The notes beneath the pieces were generated by a model. That model saw only the letters and a list, made by a program, of their open reading frames with translations, did not search any database and was not told the DNA's origin. 64,000 nucleotides of DNA from Xiphydria camelus (lineage: Eukaryota; Arthropoda; Insecta; Hymenoptera; Xiphydriidae), in the NCBI GenBank assembly GCA_963678675.1, contig OY783194.1, positions 21,678,278 through 21,742,277 of the forward strand. Direction: 5' to 3'. Both the position numbers and the translations under genes were made by a program. The stretch's first letter is position 1. Every line of letters starts with the position of its first letter. Positions 1 to 11,440 of this stretch are shown here, piece by piece.

Positions 1-213
1 TGGACTTAATAATTTTAATCTAATTAAAGCTAAATTAGCCCCTTACTATCATTAATACATCTGCCAAATTTCAATAAAATCGGCTTAAAGAATATTGAGA
101 TATTTACGAAAAACCGATTTTTTGTTTCAAAGTTTGACACCCTGTATCTTGAGAACGAAGCATTTTTGGACCTATGTTTATATGAACTTTTTGACTTAAA
201 ATCAGTGAAAGAA

Positions 214-684
214 TCATTTGCCGAAGTTTGTCGAAGTACTTAATTTACACCCTGTATATATGGGTCTCAAACCAGCTATAGCGCGAGAAACCCTGTGTAT
301 TATTCTTGACGCTGTAGATGTGTGAACTCCACAAAAATCACCAACAACTATTAACATAGAGCCTGTTGCGTAATAACGCAGGGTTAGCAATAACATTTCC
401 CCCGAAGACATTGCATGGTTCCTGTAACAACAGAATGTAAAACGCACTAATGCCAAGTGCTTAAAAAAATTTATGTACCTCTCAGTAGCGTGTCCTATAT
501 TTAATTGTTGCAACAATTCACGAGCTGTGTTTTTTGAAACTCGAAATCTATCGTAAAATTCTTCTTCCGACCATTCTTCGAAATGATCAGTTCTTCTCCG
601 AAACACTCTGCCTCTTCTAATTAGTAGTTCTCCTACAATCTCAACTAATTCTTCGAAATCTTCGTCATCCGACATAGGTTCCAT
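214..684 (-). pseudogene. PIF/Harbinger (HARBI1-like) transposase, N-terminal fragment
   Basis: A 156-residue open frame begins at an ATG at 684 with an acidic stretch. It continues into the helical DNA-binding region of Harbinger nucleases: FYDRFRVSKNTARELL at about residues 43-58 and the conserved block GVHTSTASRIIHRVSRAI near residues 118-135. Full HARBI1-type proteins are about 350 residues and carry a DDE nuclease domain after this block. Here the frame stops soon after residue 150, and bases 1-213 hold no further coding sequence, so the catalytic half is missing. Two copies of the short motif ACACCCTGTA, common at insect transposon ends, lie at about 140-160 and 245-260, which suggests that another element's end replaced the 3' part. 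The family call is from recognition of the motif block. Confidence 0.72.
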
Positions 685-1424
685 TTTCTTATAACCTTTT
701 GAATTTACTATTGTTTACTACCACAAACGTCACGCAGTTTTGAGGTTAGCTAGAAGTTAACTCATCAAAATCCACCGTTCACGCTGACTATGGATTAACT
801 CCAGTTCATAATGCAGACCACGCATTGTAGGGTAACGGTACCAGTGAACGGACAAATAAGAGATGCATCGTAGTTAACATCTGAGCAAAATTTCATTTTT
901 TTCTTTTTTTGATTAATAATGACATTAATCAATTGAATAAACGTTCTAGTTGAAGAAAAAAAATCATTTTATCATGAAATCTAAAGCAGAATAATAAAAA
1001 AATACATGAAAGGTGAAAATTATAAAAACACCAGTGAACGACAAAAATCACCAATGAATGAATCGTTTTGCTCCAGAGTGAACGAATTTATATTTCATAC
1101 ATTGTATAACGTACATAACGACGACTTTATTAAATACTTGTTATCAGTAATAAACATTTTTGTTGACAAAACCACTTCATAAAATATAAATAAGAACCTT
1201 ATGAAGATTAGAATAAAGACTGTGATGTTTTTTCTGACTAATACTTTTCTAATCCTCTGGTTGCATAACTTTTTGGATTTCTTTTCGTGTATTAGGTACG
1301 AGTTTTTTTAGCACTAGTTGCCATTTTCGCCTTTAAAGTATCTAGAGTAACATCTACACCTTCCAGAACATCATCAGTAGGTACAGATGTCTTCGATGCA
1401 CGTTTGCGACGAATCGTAGGCTTC

Positions 1425-2179
1425 TCAGTCTCTTCTGTTTTGATTTTCAGTCTCTCTTCTCGCAATTTTGCTCTGTCTTACCTTTTCTTCTTCCATTTTT
1501 TCTTTTTCCTCCTTCGCTTTCTCCCGTTGAGCTTTCAGTTGTGCCCTCCTTTCTTTAGTAGCTTCCGCCTTCTCTTTTTTTATTTTTCTCATGACTTCTC
1601 TTTCTGCTGCTTTTTTTTCTTTCTCAGCTTGCTCCAGTTTTTTAGATTCGTGAATTTCTGTCCACTTTCCAGCAGTTAAAGCAAATGGTAATCGTGTTTT
1701 TTGCTTTTTTGGAGGACCCTTCTCTTCAAATTTTGGCCAGGAGCAATGTTTCTCAAATAACTCAGCACTGATTGGAACCTTTTTGGATTTGGATGGCTGC
1801 ATTTTTGAGTGAGAATGATCATGTGAAGAAGTGGTACATTTACTTTGAGCTTCTGTGACTTCCAAGTTTATATTATCGGAAATAAGCTCTGGCTCCTGAA
1901 TATTTTGCTGCGCTTATCAGTGATTCCATTTTTCAAATCGATAGCTTCTATGGAATTCCTCTTATTGAACTCGGCACTGCGTTCAGAAATATTAATATGA
2001 ACTTCAGAACAATTGTTATTCGGTTCTGTACAGACGTGTTGCAGTTCAGGTCTATCAGCAATGGAATTTTTATCCTTATCATTATCATAGATGTTATTTC
2101 CATTTAAATCTTCCTTTTCCGGTTGATTAACGTCTGTCTCACAATTTTCTTTGCAGCAATTATTTATTATGTAGTACAT
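1425..2179 (-). pseudogene. C-terminal part of the pogo transposase, split over two frames
   Basis: Two consecutive minus-strand open frames, 2179-1868 and 1865-1425, continue the transposase region. The second contains PFALTAGKWTEIHE followed by a long Lys/Glu-rich coiled coil, the usual tail of this transposase lineage. The first is Asn/Asp-rich with no recognised domain. The frames do not join without a one-base shift near 1865-1900, where TTG, not ATG, begins the second frame. The opposite-strand reading of this tract is only low-complexity Phe/Ser and is not a gene. Confidence 0.55.
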
Positions 2180-2271
2180 GGGAAGTCCAGCTGAAAAGAA
2201 AGTAGATAGAAAAATAATGTTGAATAATTAAATAAACATCATCATTTCCGTGTGATTATATTCATTGATTC

Positions 2272-3851
2272 TTACTTTGAGGATCTCACTTCTTCAACTG
2301 GAAATGAAAGATCGTTTTCAATGTCAGCTTCTCCTACATTTGATGAATTGAGTACATCATCGTTCTGAAATCCTGGAGGAATTTCAGATGTTGAAGTTGC
2401 ACTGCTAACTGTCTGGAGTGTGCCTTCAATGTGATTAGAATAAGTCTCCCACACCTCAAACAAAGGATCAGAATAGCTTTGTTTTTGACGTGTGTTTCTT
2501 CTATTGACAAAAAGCTGAGTTTTTTCTGCACCCATCACATACTCCAAGACTTTCTTAGCAGTAATAAAATCCTCCATAGAAACAAATGCCTCTTGTTGAC
2601 GTCCTGGAAGATTAGCTTGTCTCGTTGAAATACATTTGGTATAATCAACTGCATTGGGATCGAAAGGATATAATCCACAAACCCGAAATCCATTTTGAAT
2701 AACCGATGGGGTTAGAGACAAGCGATCAAAGGCTTTTTTGAACAGAGGAGCAAAGTTGAGCTTTGTAATAGCTTTCTGTGATTCTCGTTTGTGCTCTTTC
2801 ACTACTACCTTCCAATGAGTCTTCAGAGGAGCGAAAACCGAAACATCACAAGGTTGCATAATGCGAGTCGCATTTGGTGGCAAACAATAAAGAATGATGT
2901 CATGGTCTATACAAAATTCACGCAATTCTGAGCTAATGTGTGATTTGTGTCCATCAAGAAAAAAAATAACTGGGAATTCAATGTCATTTTTTTGACACCA
3001 GGGATAAAAAACATTAACTATGTACTCAAAGAAAGTTTCATGAATCATATAGCCTGAGTCAGAGCGACCAATAGCCCAATCCTCTGGGACTCCTTCAGAG
3101 ATAACTGCTGGGATTCTTTTATATGAGTATACGATCATGGGCGGTACTGCTTTGCCATCAGCTGAGAATGTACATAAGACAGAAATGCACTCTTTTGGTG
3201 TCCCAGTTGGTATTTCATAGAAATTTTTTTCACCTTTCGGTCCCAATAATAAACCACTCTTGGGGCACGTTTGAACCCCAGTTTCATCGGCATTGAAAAT
3301 ACTCCCGGGCCTCGTTAATACATCCGAAGCATTGGTCTCTTTCAAAAACGTCTCCAATTCCGTGAACCATTCTTTCAGAGTCTTCTCTGTTACACACGCA
3401 CGGGCCTTCGATATCATTTCTGCATGCTTCTTGCTTATTGTTGTATGTCTCTTTAAAAACAACTCCATCCATTTACGTCCAGGTCTATCATCAGTGAAAG
3501 GGTTTTCACGTCCACTTTCTTTTAAAATCTTTTGAACAGCATCCTTTATTTCTTCTGGATGCATACCAAACCCAACAAGAGCTTTTCCCAAGATCCACGC
3601 CTCGATTTTATCCTCTTCATCACTAGTTAGTACTGTACTTGGTCCCATCCTGCGTTGTTCAGGAACTTTTCCTTTAGATTTTTCATGTAGAGTAGATCTT
3701 GGAACATTATACAGTTTAGCTGCCTCTGCCACTTTTACCCCAGTCTGGACAGCACACATAGAGCCATTTCCATCTCCTTCTCAGTATATTTAAATCGTTC
3801 ATAGGGCTTTTTGGGACCCTTTTTTGTGGCACTGGTTAATATTGAAGCCAT
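2272..3851 (-). pseudogene. pogo/Tigger-type (DDE_1) transposase, frameshifted
   Basis: The main open frame (3759-2272, 495 residues) has an N-terminal helix-turn-helix (KVAEAAKLYNVPRSTLHEK), a CENP-B-like second helical region, and a DDE_1 catalytic core: D158 in FNADETG, D269 in FFLDGHKSH and D305 in MQPCDVSVF. The natural start is probably the ATG at 3851, whose frame gives a basic 32-residue leader ending EKEMEMAL; it joins the main frame only if a small indel near 3755-3763 is allowed. At the 3' end the frame stops just after a perfect donor (GTAAGA at 2275). A good acceptor (TTCTTTTCAG) ends at 2191, but joining the two leads to a stop within 11 codons. I read it as recently inactivated. 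The three catalytic aspartates are intact. Confidence 0.8.
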
Positions 3852-4436
3852 CTGTAGAAAATTATAGAAAGAAATTGCGATTAGAACAAATTATTATTAA
3901 CCTGACAAACGAAAGAAAATTAATTTCTGATAAATTCGTTCATTGGAGTAAGGTTAGAATGACGTACCGGTGAACGTATCACGCTAATTTTATCTTATTT
4001 TTATGCCAAAATGGTAAAAATTATTCGCAAAATTACAATTAAACAATATTTAATTAGTTCTATATAAGTACTTACCCTCTAAAAAGCGTAGGAAATATTA
4101 TTTTTAATACACACACTTCACATGTCACATTAGCGGGTTAAGAAGGCGGCATGAAAATGGTAGCGATGAAATAAAAACAAAATCTCATTCAACGTGAATG
4201 CAATCCAAATTTACGAAATGTACCTGAGCGCCATCTATTATTTTTTTTCTACGTTAAGAATATAAAATTGTATTTTTCCGGTCTATAATTTTGTTCTCAA
4301 TCGATAATTAAACTGTTCACTGGTGCATGTCGTTTACTGGTACCGTTACCCTACAACGCACAATTGCTATTTGAACTTCAGTTAACTTTAACCTCGTGGT
4401 TACTAACGTTTATACAACCGGCCCTTACTGTTACTA

Positions 4437-4998
4437 GGTTTGTTCTGGCTGCCTACACTTTCTACACTTCTGTGAAAAGTGTACACTATGTCGTTCTCGC
4501 TGCCGGAAGTGACGTACGGTGGCGCTGTTCGGGCTGCAGGTGTAACTGCACAAAGTGTAGGATAGTGTACACCTTCTTGCACTCGCTTGAGAGCAGGAGT
4601 AAAAGTGTACACTCGAATTTTGTTTACGTAGGATATTGGTTTTGTGCTGAACTAAAATGTTCTATTCAATGACCAATAATTAGAAGTTATTTATATTAAT
4701 TATTATATTACTTACCGTTATCTTCGATGAACATAATCTCAGGATGTATAACATCGAGGAGTTCGTCTTCCTCACTATCTGAGGAATCGAAGATTATCGG
4801 TAAAATATTAGCAATTTGTGCTTCTCGATCAATTTCACAATTCTATAAGACACAGATATTATTTTTATTTCATTCACAGAATAACTCGATTACACTATGC
4901 CGTTCTGGTTGCCAGGTGTACACTTTTCCCCCACTCCGAAAAAGTGCGTTACACTCGCTACACTAAAGTGTAGAAAGTGTAGGCAGGCAGAACAAACC
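4437..4998. mobile_element. TA-flanked MITE, 562 bp
   Basis: The ends are inverted copies of GGTTTGTTCTG followed by GCCTACACTTTCTACACTT, flanked by TA on both sides (4435-4436 and 4999-5000), the target duplication of Tc1/mariner-type elements. The interior repeats AGTGTACAC-like motifs many times (for example near 4480, 4570, 4608 and 4916). The short open frames across it are not coding. Confidence 0.75.
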
Positions 4999-5016
4999 TA
5001 CTGCTTACGTTTTATC

Positions 5017-5095
5017 ACGTGTGATGGCCTTCAACTGTCACTCGGCGCGTCCGCCTACCAACTCGGCGCTCCGGGTTCAAATCTCTCTTATTGAT
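5017..5095 (+). other. tRNA-like / SINE-like fragment
   Basis: The stretch contains GGGTTCAAATC, close to a Pol III B box, preceded by CGCGTCCGCCTACCAACTC, which resembles the D- and anticodon-side sequence of tRNA-derived SINEs. I could not fold a full cloverleaf, so I do not call a tRNA gene. Bases 5100-5311 show nothing else recognisable. Confidence 0.3.
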
Positions 5096-5319
5096 CTAAC
5101 AATGTGTGCGTCACTTCCGCCGCGGCAAATATGGAAGTTCAAATTGATGTCCGAGTTTCCAATTTTATTTGCAGGTAAAGAAGTGTGATAAAAATTGGCA
5201 AAAAAATGTTTTCATTACTAATTCGTCGTGTACTTTTTAAAGGTAGTACTGTCGGTTTTAGAATTATCGTTCAGAATTTAATGAAATTCGGAATATTAGT
5301 AGATTATGATAACCCAGCT

Positions 5320-5890
5320 AGCAAATTAGTTCTATAAATTTAGAGTTATAGGAGTTTTATATTCTATTAATGTTTTATAGTTGTATCTGGAACACTGAAT
5401 TGTTGCATTAATGTGGCACATGAGACTATTTTGCTTTCAGAAACGGAATTGTTCTTTAAATTTGTTGTAAGAACGTTCTTAGAGCATACTTTATAGAGCA
5501 TTTATAAGATAACTGCTAATTTAGCTCTATAAGTGTGTACAGTAACACAATTTTACAGCAACGGTGCTTATAGAATCGAATTACTGTAAAACCGATGCAA
5601 AATAGTGCCTTATAGAATTATACCATCTCCTGTGACACTCTTATACAATTATTCCGTAATGTCGCTTATAGTTTCTTTATAGAACTATTGTGTAAGGGGT
5701 TGCTAAGTAGCAATTTTGCTGCGGAGAGCAAATTGCAAATATGGAAGCTGCTATCGAACTTAAGAGAAAAAGCTCTATAAGGCAGTTATAGAGAATAATA
5801 ATACAGTTGTTATAAAATCATTATAGAGCAAATAAGTATTACTACAAGCCTTTTTATTCCATAAAGAAACATTATAGAACTACCATACCA
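5320..5890. repeat. Subterminal TCTATAA/TTATAGA repeat array
   Basis: At least a dozen copies of TCTATAA or its complement occur here, for example at about 5329, 5370, 5491, 5537, 5640, 5676, 5776 and 5830. They precede the EnSpm-like transposase and are shared in style with the repeats at 11.7-12.1 and 23.1-23.5 kb. Likely transposase-binding sites; this is inferred from density and position. Confidence 0.5.
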
Positions 5891-5973
5891 TAACCATACT
5901 TAATTTGACGCCACGTTTTAAGAGTTTATTTTGTTGTGTTGAGTGTACGAGTTTTGTCAGTCTTGCTGAAAAT

Positions 5974-8101
5974 AATGTCATCCTTAAGTAAATGGAAACG
6001 GGTAAAAAAAAGTGGAGCATTTCGGAGGAAAACTAAAAAAATTTACGAAAACTTATTGCGCGATAGTTTGTCCATAAATAACAGTAATACGGCTGAAAAT
6101 GATTCCCAGGAGCTGACAGCATTACAGACAGATAGTGCCGTAGTGAGCGAGGAGGAAAAAAATAGAATAGATTTCGACACTACAGAAAAACAAGAAGATG
6201 AAGATATGATAGAAAGAAATGACTGGCTAATAGAGCTTCAGAATGATAACGAAGATGATTCTGTAATATCAGAGGTAGAAAAAAACGCAGAGTTTATAAG
6301 AGATCTTCGGCTGTGGGCAGTACAATTTAATATCTCACATTCGGCGTTGAGGGATTTATTTAAAAGTATAAATAAACGTTTACCGGATATTCTTCCTCAA
6401 GATCCAAGAACGCTTTTAAAGACTTGCCAAGCTGTCATTATGACTAAGGTTGGAAGTGGCGATTACTGGCATCATGGTTTCGAGGTTTGTTTGAGACAAG
6501 TGTTATCACCAATGCTAAACTTACCCAAAAGTATTAGTATAAATATAAATGTGGATGGCTTGCCTATTCACAAAAGCAGTAAAATGGAATTTTGGCCGAT
6601 ACTTTGTAATATTCATGAACTACCTGAAGTAAAACCTATGGTCATCGGCATATACTGCGGTACAGGAAAGCCTTCCAGTTTAACGGCATTTCTGGAACCT
6701 TTTGTTACTGAAGCCCAAACAATCTTTTTGGAAGGACTCCTGATAAATGAAGTTCTAATTGATGTAAAGCTAAGATGTTTTATATGCGACTCACCAGCTA
6801 GAGCCTTCATCAAAGGTAAATAAAAATATATTCATTACTTCAAAACTACCTAATAATTCAAAGTGAGAATAGGTACTTATACCTTATTGATTTTGCAGGT
6901 GTTATAAATTTCAACAGTAAACACGGATGTTTAAAGTGTACCACCGTCGGCGAATACTCGCATACTTCTCATACTGTGTTTTTTCCCAAAGCCGGCTGTG
7001 AGAGAAGAACAAATGACAATTTTCGTGCTAAAAAATATGGATCACATCACAAGCAGGATTCTCCTTTACTTCTTTTGCCAATAGATATGGTTGAAGACTT
7101 TCCTGTAGGAGACTCATTACATTTACTGGATTTAGGTATCATGAAGAAATGTTTGCTAGGCTGGAGAGATGGCAGCTTTGGTAGTTATAAGACGAAATGG
7201 TGCGCCAGAGATATAGATACAGTCTCAAAATTTTTGGAAAAATGTAAAATGCCATGCGAGTTTCATAGATCTGTGCGTGGTTTGGATGTTTTGTGTCACT
7301 GGAAGGGTACAGAATATCGCACATTTTTGTATTATCTAGGAATAGTAATACTTAAGGATATCTTGGCCCCCGAAATATATTTACATTTTCTACTTTTTTT
7401 TTGTGGGGTGGCTATATGCTCATCAAATTCATACAAACATTTTCTCGATTTAGCAGAAACATTACTTAATAATTATGTAGAATACTATAGAGACTTCTAT
7501 GGAGAAGACTACATCACCAGCAACGTACATAATTTGACACATTTGGTCGAAGAAGTTAGAAAGTTTGGTACTTTATCAACTTTTAATACTTATCCATTCG
7601 AAAATAAACTGTACCAAATAAAACAATTATTAAGACATGGTAACTTGCCTCTGGCACAGGTTGCCAAAAGGATGAGTGAAATTATCAAGTTAGAAAATGA
7701 TTCCGCAATACAGAATAATTCTATATGTTTGAGAAGCTTTCCCATATTAAAAAAAAAATGGCATAGGACATTTTTTAAAAATAGAGTTTGATGAATTTTC
7801 ATTGTCATCGGATTACCCAAATAAATGGTTTTTAACTCACAACAATAATATTGTTACTTTCCACTATGCATCATTAAATAATGACGGAAGGCCATTTATT
7901 TGTGGTTCTCCTGTAAAAGACACGGAGGAAGTTTTTGATATTCCTGTCAAATCTTCTTATTTAAATATTTTTAAATCAAACCGAGTACAACATAAACATT
8001 CAAATTTATATTCAGTCTCTGAAATTAAAAGTAAAGTTGTTGCTATACAATATAGAGAAACAACTGTATTCGTTCCTTTGATACATAATTTAGAAAAGTG
8101 A
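5974..8101 (+). pseudogene. EnSpm/CMC-like transposase, one intron, one frameshift
   Basis: Translation probably starts at the ATG at 5974 (context AAAATAATG), giving a basic N terminus and then an acidic linker. Exon 1 carries NISHSALRDLFK, ININVDGLPIHKSSKMEFWP and CDSPARAFIKG, marks of a transposase family widespread in insects and cnidarians. A GT-AG intron (6816-6898) ends exon 1 and splices in frame to a zinc-ribbon-like block, GCLKCTTVGEY, followed by DFPVGDSLHLLDLGIMKK. The frame stops at 7791 next to a run of six T (about 7770-7776). Removing one T connects it to the frame 7802-8101, which has the family's usual tail (PLIHNLEK at its end). An AATAAA lies at about 8107. The gene is thus one base from intact. 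The superfamily name is tentative. Confidence 0.7.
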
Positions 8102-8611
8102 AATATAAATAAAGTGATAAACATTTTATTAAAATAAGATACCTTATGTCAACATATGTGTATTATTATATGTTTATGTAACATCAAAACTAAATAAACT
8201 TTATCATTCCTGTATTGTGCAGTCTTCATCTCTTCATTAAATAGAAATAAAACAATATTTTCTTCTTTGTGGATCAATGTACTGGCCTATTGGTCCTATA
8301 AAATATATAAATATTCCTATAAAATAATACAATTAATAATGTCTGTCTCAAAATGAAATATAACAGTCGCGATGACATTTCGCTTTTTGCGAAGTCTGTA
8401 ATACTTGAGATCCAGAGTGATCTTGTATACAGTTAGCTGGGGAGACTAATATATGTATGATCAGATTGATCATAAATATTAGTCATCACAAAAAGCGAAA
8501 CAGCATCGTGAATTTTATATTTAATTTTAACACAGACTATATAGATATAGGTTTTATATAGAAAAAGATATACAATACAATAATATACTCACTTAACTAT
8601 CAGATAAAGCA
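8102..8611. other. Spacer between convergent genes, with an inverted repeat
   Basis: No coding sequence. An imperfect inverted repeat (about 8358-8396 against 8478-8520) shares CGATGACATTTCGCTTTTTG with its complement and could fold as a hairpin separating the two 3' ends. It may be a small MITE; no target duplication was identified. Confidence 0.45.
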
Positions 8612-10147
8612 TCAGTTATTTTGCTCTCCCATATTGTTATCTTCATCTAACATAGCTTCTTCAGCAATGTCATTGTTCTCAGTTTCTTCCATTTCATTAT
8701 TTTCATTTGGGGCAATTAGTTTCTTGGACCTTCTTTTAATAGCTGACGTTCTTGACAAATCGCTTTTGCTTCTTCTGGTCGAGTTCCTTATTACATTTTT
8801 AAAAAAATCCACGCAGTCTTTATGCGTAAAACTGTTGTCTGACAAATGCACGACGTTGAAAAAAAGCGAAATAACGTTTTTATACATTTTAAAGGCTACT
8901 TTTTCTTTTTCTCCTCTTGCGCCACCAGCCCACGAGCATAAGGTCATGAATTTTCTGGAAAACATCCTATCAACTAATATGTAACAGTTATTAATTCCAT
9001 GGCCATCACCTCTTTTTCCACAAACGTAACTAAGTCTTTCTATATTCTCCTTCATTACATCTTTGTCTTTTAACTTAGATTCTAAAGCATCCAACTGTTC
9101 AACTGCTTCGATGCAATCTATGTAAACATTTTCGACTGCCTGAGAAGATTTTTTACATGAACAATGTTTATTGCTGCTAATGTTCGACATTTTCTCGGCA
9201 ATGACATCTGTCATGGCCTCGAATTTTGATAACTGCTGCAATATTTTTAACTGATTCTCAGTTGTTCCAAGATTTTTCATAGATTCCATTATAGCATTTT
9301 GGTTATTTATAATTATTCCTTGGTTTTCGATAATGGTTGATAAATGATTATCTAACGTGCTAGTATTGGCTTGCAATATTTCATTCGTGACAACATCAGT
9401 AGCAGTGGAATTGTATGATTCTTCAATCGAATAATTATCGTTCATTATTTTCTCTGTATCTACAAAAATAACATTTTGTGGAGAACTATCAGCAACTGTA
9501 ATCTTCTCTGACATGTTGTATTGCAATGTATTAGAAGTCGTTGCTAGTTGCTCTGAATTCTGCAAAATAAAAAGATATGTGACCAAGAGAGAGTTTTGCA
9601 CCCAGCGGTGCTTTGTTTACTTGGAAAAGGTACTATTCCAGACTTTTTGGACAAACTGTACATTATTTATATACATATCGTTGAGTTAGTGCTTGTTTGT
9701 TCCATACTTGAAACAAGATAATGGCATATGGAACAAATAAGAACTGACCCGACGATGTATCAAAAGCAGTTGTTTTAAAAAACCTACCATGCAAGCAGCC
9801 TTCGCTGCTACCTCATTAAAATCATATTCTGCGTTTTTCTTTGGGAGAATAACCCTAACTCGTTTTTTTCGTTGCACTATTACTTCTTGTTCCTCTGCCT
9901 CAGTCGAATCCTCTTTCTCAAGCATAGCACGTAATTCCTGTTCGGCAGTTCCGTATGTTTCTAGCCCGTTTCTTTTTAATGTACAACCCATTTGGAACCA
10001 AGAATCCTCAGGTATAGAGGTTCCTATTTTAATAAGTTTTTCTGCTTTCATTTTGGGCCAAAAAAGCACCCCTTGTTTCTCCCAAGCCTTGGGAACTGCA
10101 GTTAATTGCTTGGAATCTCTCTCTATTGTCTCGACTATTTTATACAT
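8612..10147 (-). CDS. DUF4806-like protein, two exons, transposon-associated
   Basis: Exon 1 (10147-9788) begins MYKIVETIERDSKQLTAVP and includes VLFWPKM and an acidic stretch, typical of the N terminus of insect DUF4806 proteins. A donor (GTAGGT at 9787) and an acceptor (TTTTTATTTTGCAG ending at 9560) define a 228-bp phase-0 intron. Exon 2 (9559-8612) reads on without a stop to give about 435 residues in all. Exon 2 holds an Asn/Ile-rich coiled-coil region, then the conserved C-terminal block (LSYVCGKRGDGHG, SWAGGARGEKEKVAFK), then a basic and an acidic tail. It faces the transposase gene tail to tail inside the same repeat-rich flanks, so I infer it is the element's accessory protein. Its molecular role is not known to me. 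Confidence 0.6.
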
Positions 10148-10689
10148 GTTTTTATGTATTTTTCAAAACAATGCTGCAACAATTAAAATGCAGTTATAAT
10201 GTGGAACAATGGCCATATTATATAATGGCTATATTATGGCCAATGACCATATATCCATACATTACCTTCTATAACAAATCACAAACTATAAAGAGACACA
10301 ACACTCAAAAATATAGAACTTTAAGGTTATGTTTAGAAATACTGTACAATTGTACAATTAATTGGCCAAAATGAAACGTTAAATCGTATAAAGTTCGATT
10401 ACAGTTTCGGTACAGTACAGTAATACAACCAAATTGTTCTATAAAAGTTTGGTTATTGCACCATTTTTAAACATTAAAACAGCCAATCTCGCTAATCAAC
10501 GTTCGATCGATGTACAGCGTTGCCACTTCGATATTAACCGTTTGAATGTGGCTTGATAGGAGCAGCAATTAACATGTCACGCTCGTCCGTATTATCATAT
10601 CCTCAAACGTAGCATGTAGGCGAGTCCTCTCGATAATTTTTAAGCGTACTGACCGGACCGAGTTGGTTGTCTTCGACGATATTATCCGT

Positions 10690-10715
10690 GGTTAGGTTAG
10701 GTTAGGTTAGGTTGG
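10690..10715 (+). repeat. Interstitial telomere-type repeat (TTAGG)n
   Basis: About four and a half head-to-tail TTAGG units (GGTTAGGTTAGGTTAGG and on), the telomere unit of most insects. It is far too short to be a functional telomere. It could be a healed break, a telomerase-primed insertion, or a patch often found near insect transposons. Confidence 0.8.
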
Positions 10716-10766
10716 TGTATCGTAAAATATGACAACACTGTGGATATTAAATGGCATAGATCTGTA

Positions 10767-11145
10767 CAGAATGTCCTGCTCTGTACTGGCCAGTTGCAGG
10801 GATCTTGAAATTTACCTACGGCCAGGCTTGGTCGGTACTCGAGCCATTTATCTACCGTGGTATACCGGTGGAAGTCGAGTCGTTAGTTAGAGTTGGTGTC
10901 AATTCGGGAGATCGAAGCGTTTAACCTCGAAATCGTGAATTTGTAAATAATGGTGAGTAATTTCTATTATTCACAAATTCACGTTTCGAGGTTAAATGCT
11001 TCGATCTTCCGAATTAACACCAACTCTAACTACCGACTCGACTTCTACCGGTATAGGTAGGTAAATGATTCGAGTACCGACCAAGCCCGGCTGAAGGTAA
11101 ATGTCAAGGTCCCTGCAACTGTGTGGTTCTGCGCGGGATATCCTG
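10767..11145. mobile_element. Fold-back MITE, 379 bp, TA-flanked
   Basis: Nearly the whole element is one palindrome centred near 10955: the left arm (10767-10945) is the complement of the right arm (10965-11145). The ends read CAGAATGTCC and CAGGATATCCC inward, and TA flanks both sides. It shares GAGTTGGTGTCAATTCGGGA and similar blocks with the element at 14807-15208. Confidence 0.8.
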
Positions 11146-11440
11146 TAATAGCTGCTTACGAAGCATACTTGCTCTATAATCATTGCAATCGACACAAAAA
11201 TGTCATACTAGTGAGAATCCATATTGGAAGTACAGGAGAAAGCCTTTCTTTCTGTCGCCATATTGTGAAAGAAAAAAATCATAATTAAAAATATATACCT
11301 ACAATATAAATAGGCAAAATAATATCAATAATATGGATTATATTTACTTTCTGACTATTTTATATACAGTTGGTTGCTAAATTCATCAATTTAGAAAATA
11401 TTTTTTTTATTATAAATTTCCGGCATCATAGGAAATATAA

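Larger units (their letters stand above)
825..4356 (-). mobile_element. pogo/Tigger-type DNA transposon, about 3.5 kb
   Basis: Both ends carry the same inverted sequence, TTGTAGGGTAACGGTACC, reading inward from 825 and from 4356. Subterminal copies of a CCAGTGAACG-like motif occur at 841, 1031, 1070, 3968 and 4315, as expected for transposase-binding sites. The interior holds one transposase region on the minus strand. Directly outside both ends stands CGCA (821-824 and 4357-4360), which looks like a 4-bp target duplication. Pogo elements usually duplicate TA, so either the boundary or the target preference is unusual. Confidence 0.75.
5312..10450 (+). mobile_element. EnSpm/CMC-like DNA transposon with two convergent genes
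   Basis: A transposase gene (+) and a DUF4806-like gene (-) meet tail to tail and are bracketed by AT-rich flanks full of TCTATAA/TTATAGA motifs (5320-5890 on the left, sparser at 10190-10450 on the right). Dense short subterminal repeats are a hallmark of CACTA-type elements. The left end probably begins CCCAGCTAGCAAATTAG (5315), because that sequence recurs, inverted and diverged, at the right ends of the related repeats at 12.1 and 23.5 kb. I could not fix the right terminus or a target duplication, so the outer limits are approximate. Confidence 0.55.

Noticed and set aside
1404..1679. Plus-strand 91-residue Phe/Ser-rich open frame
   Set aside because: It is the complement of the Lys/Glu-rich coiled coil of the pogo transposase tail; low complexity and no start context.
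5017..5095. tRNA gene
   Set aside because: Only the B box fits; no cloverleaf or acceptor stem could be drawn, so it is listed as tRNA-like only.
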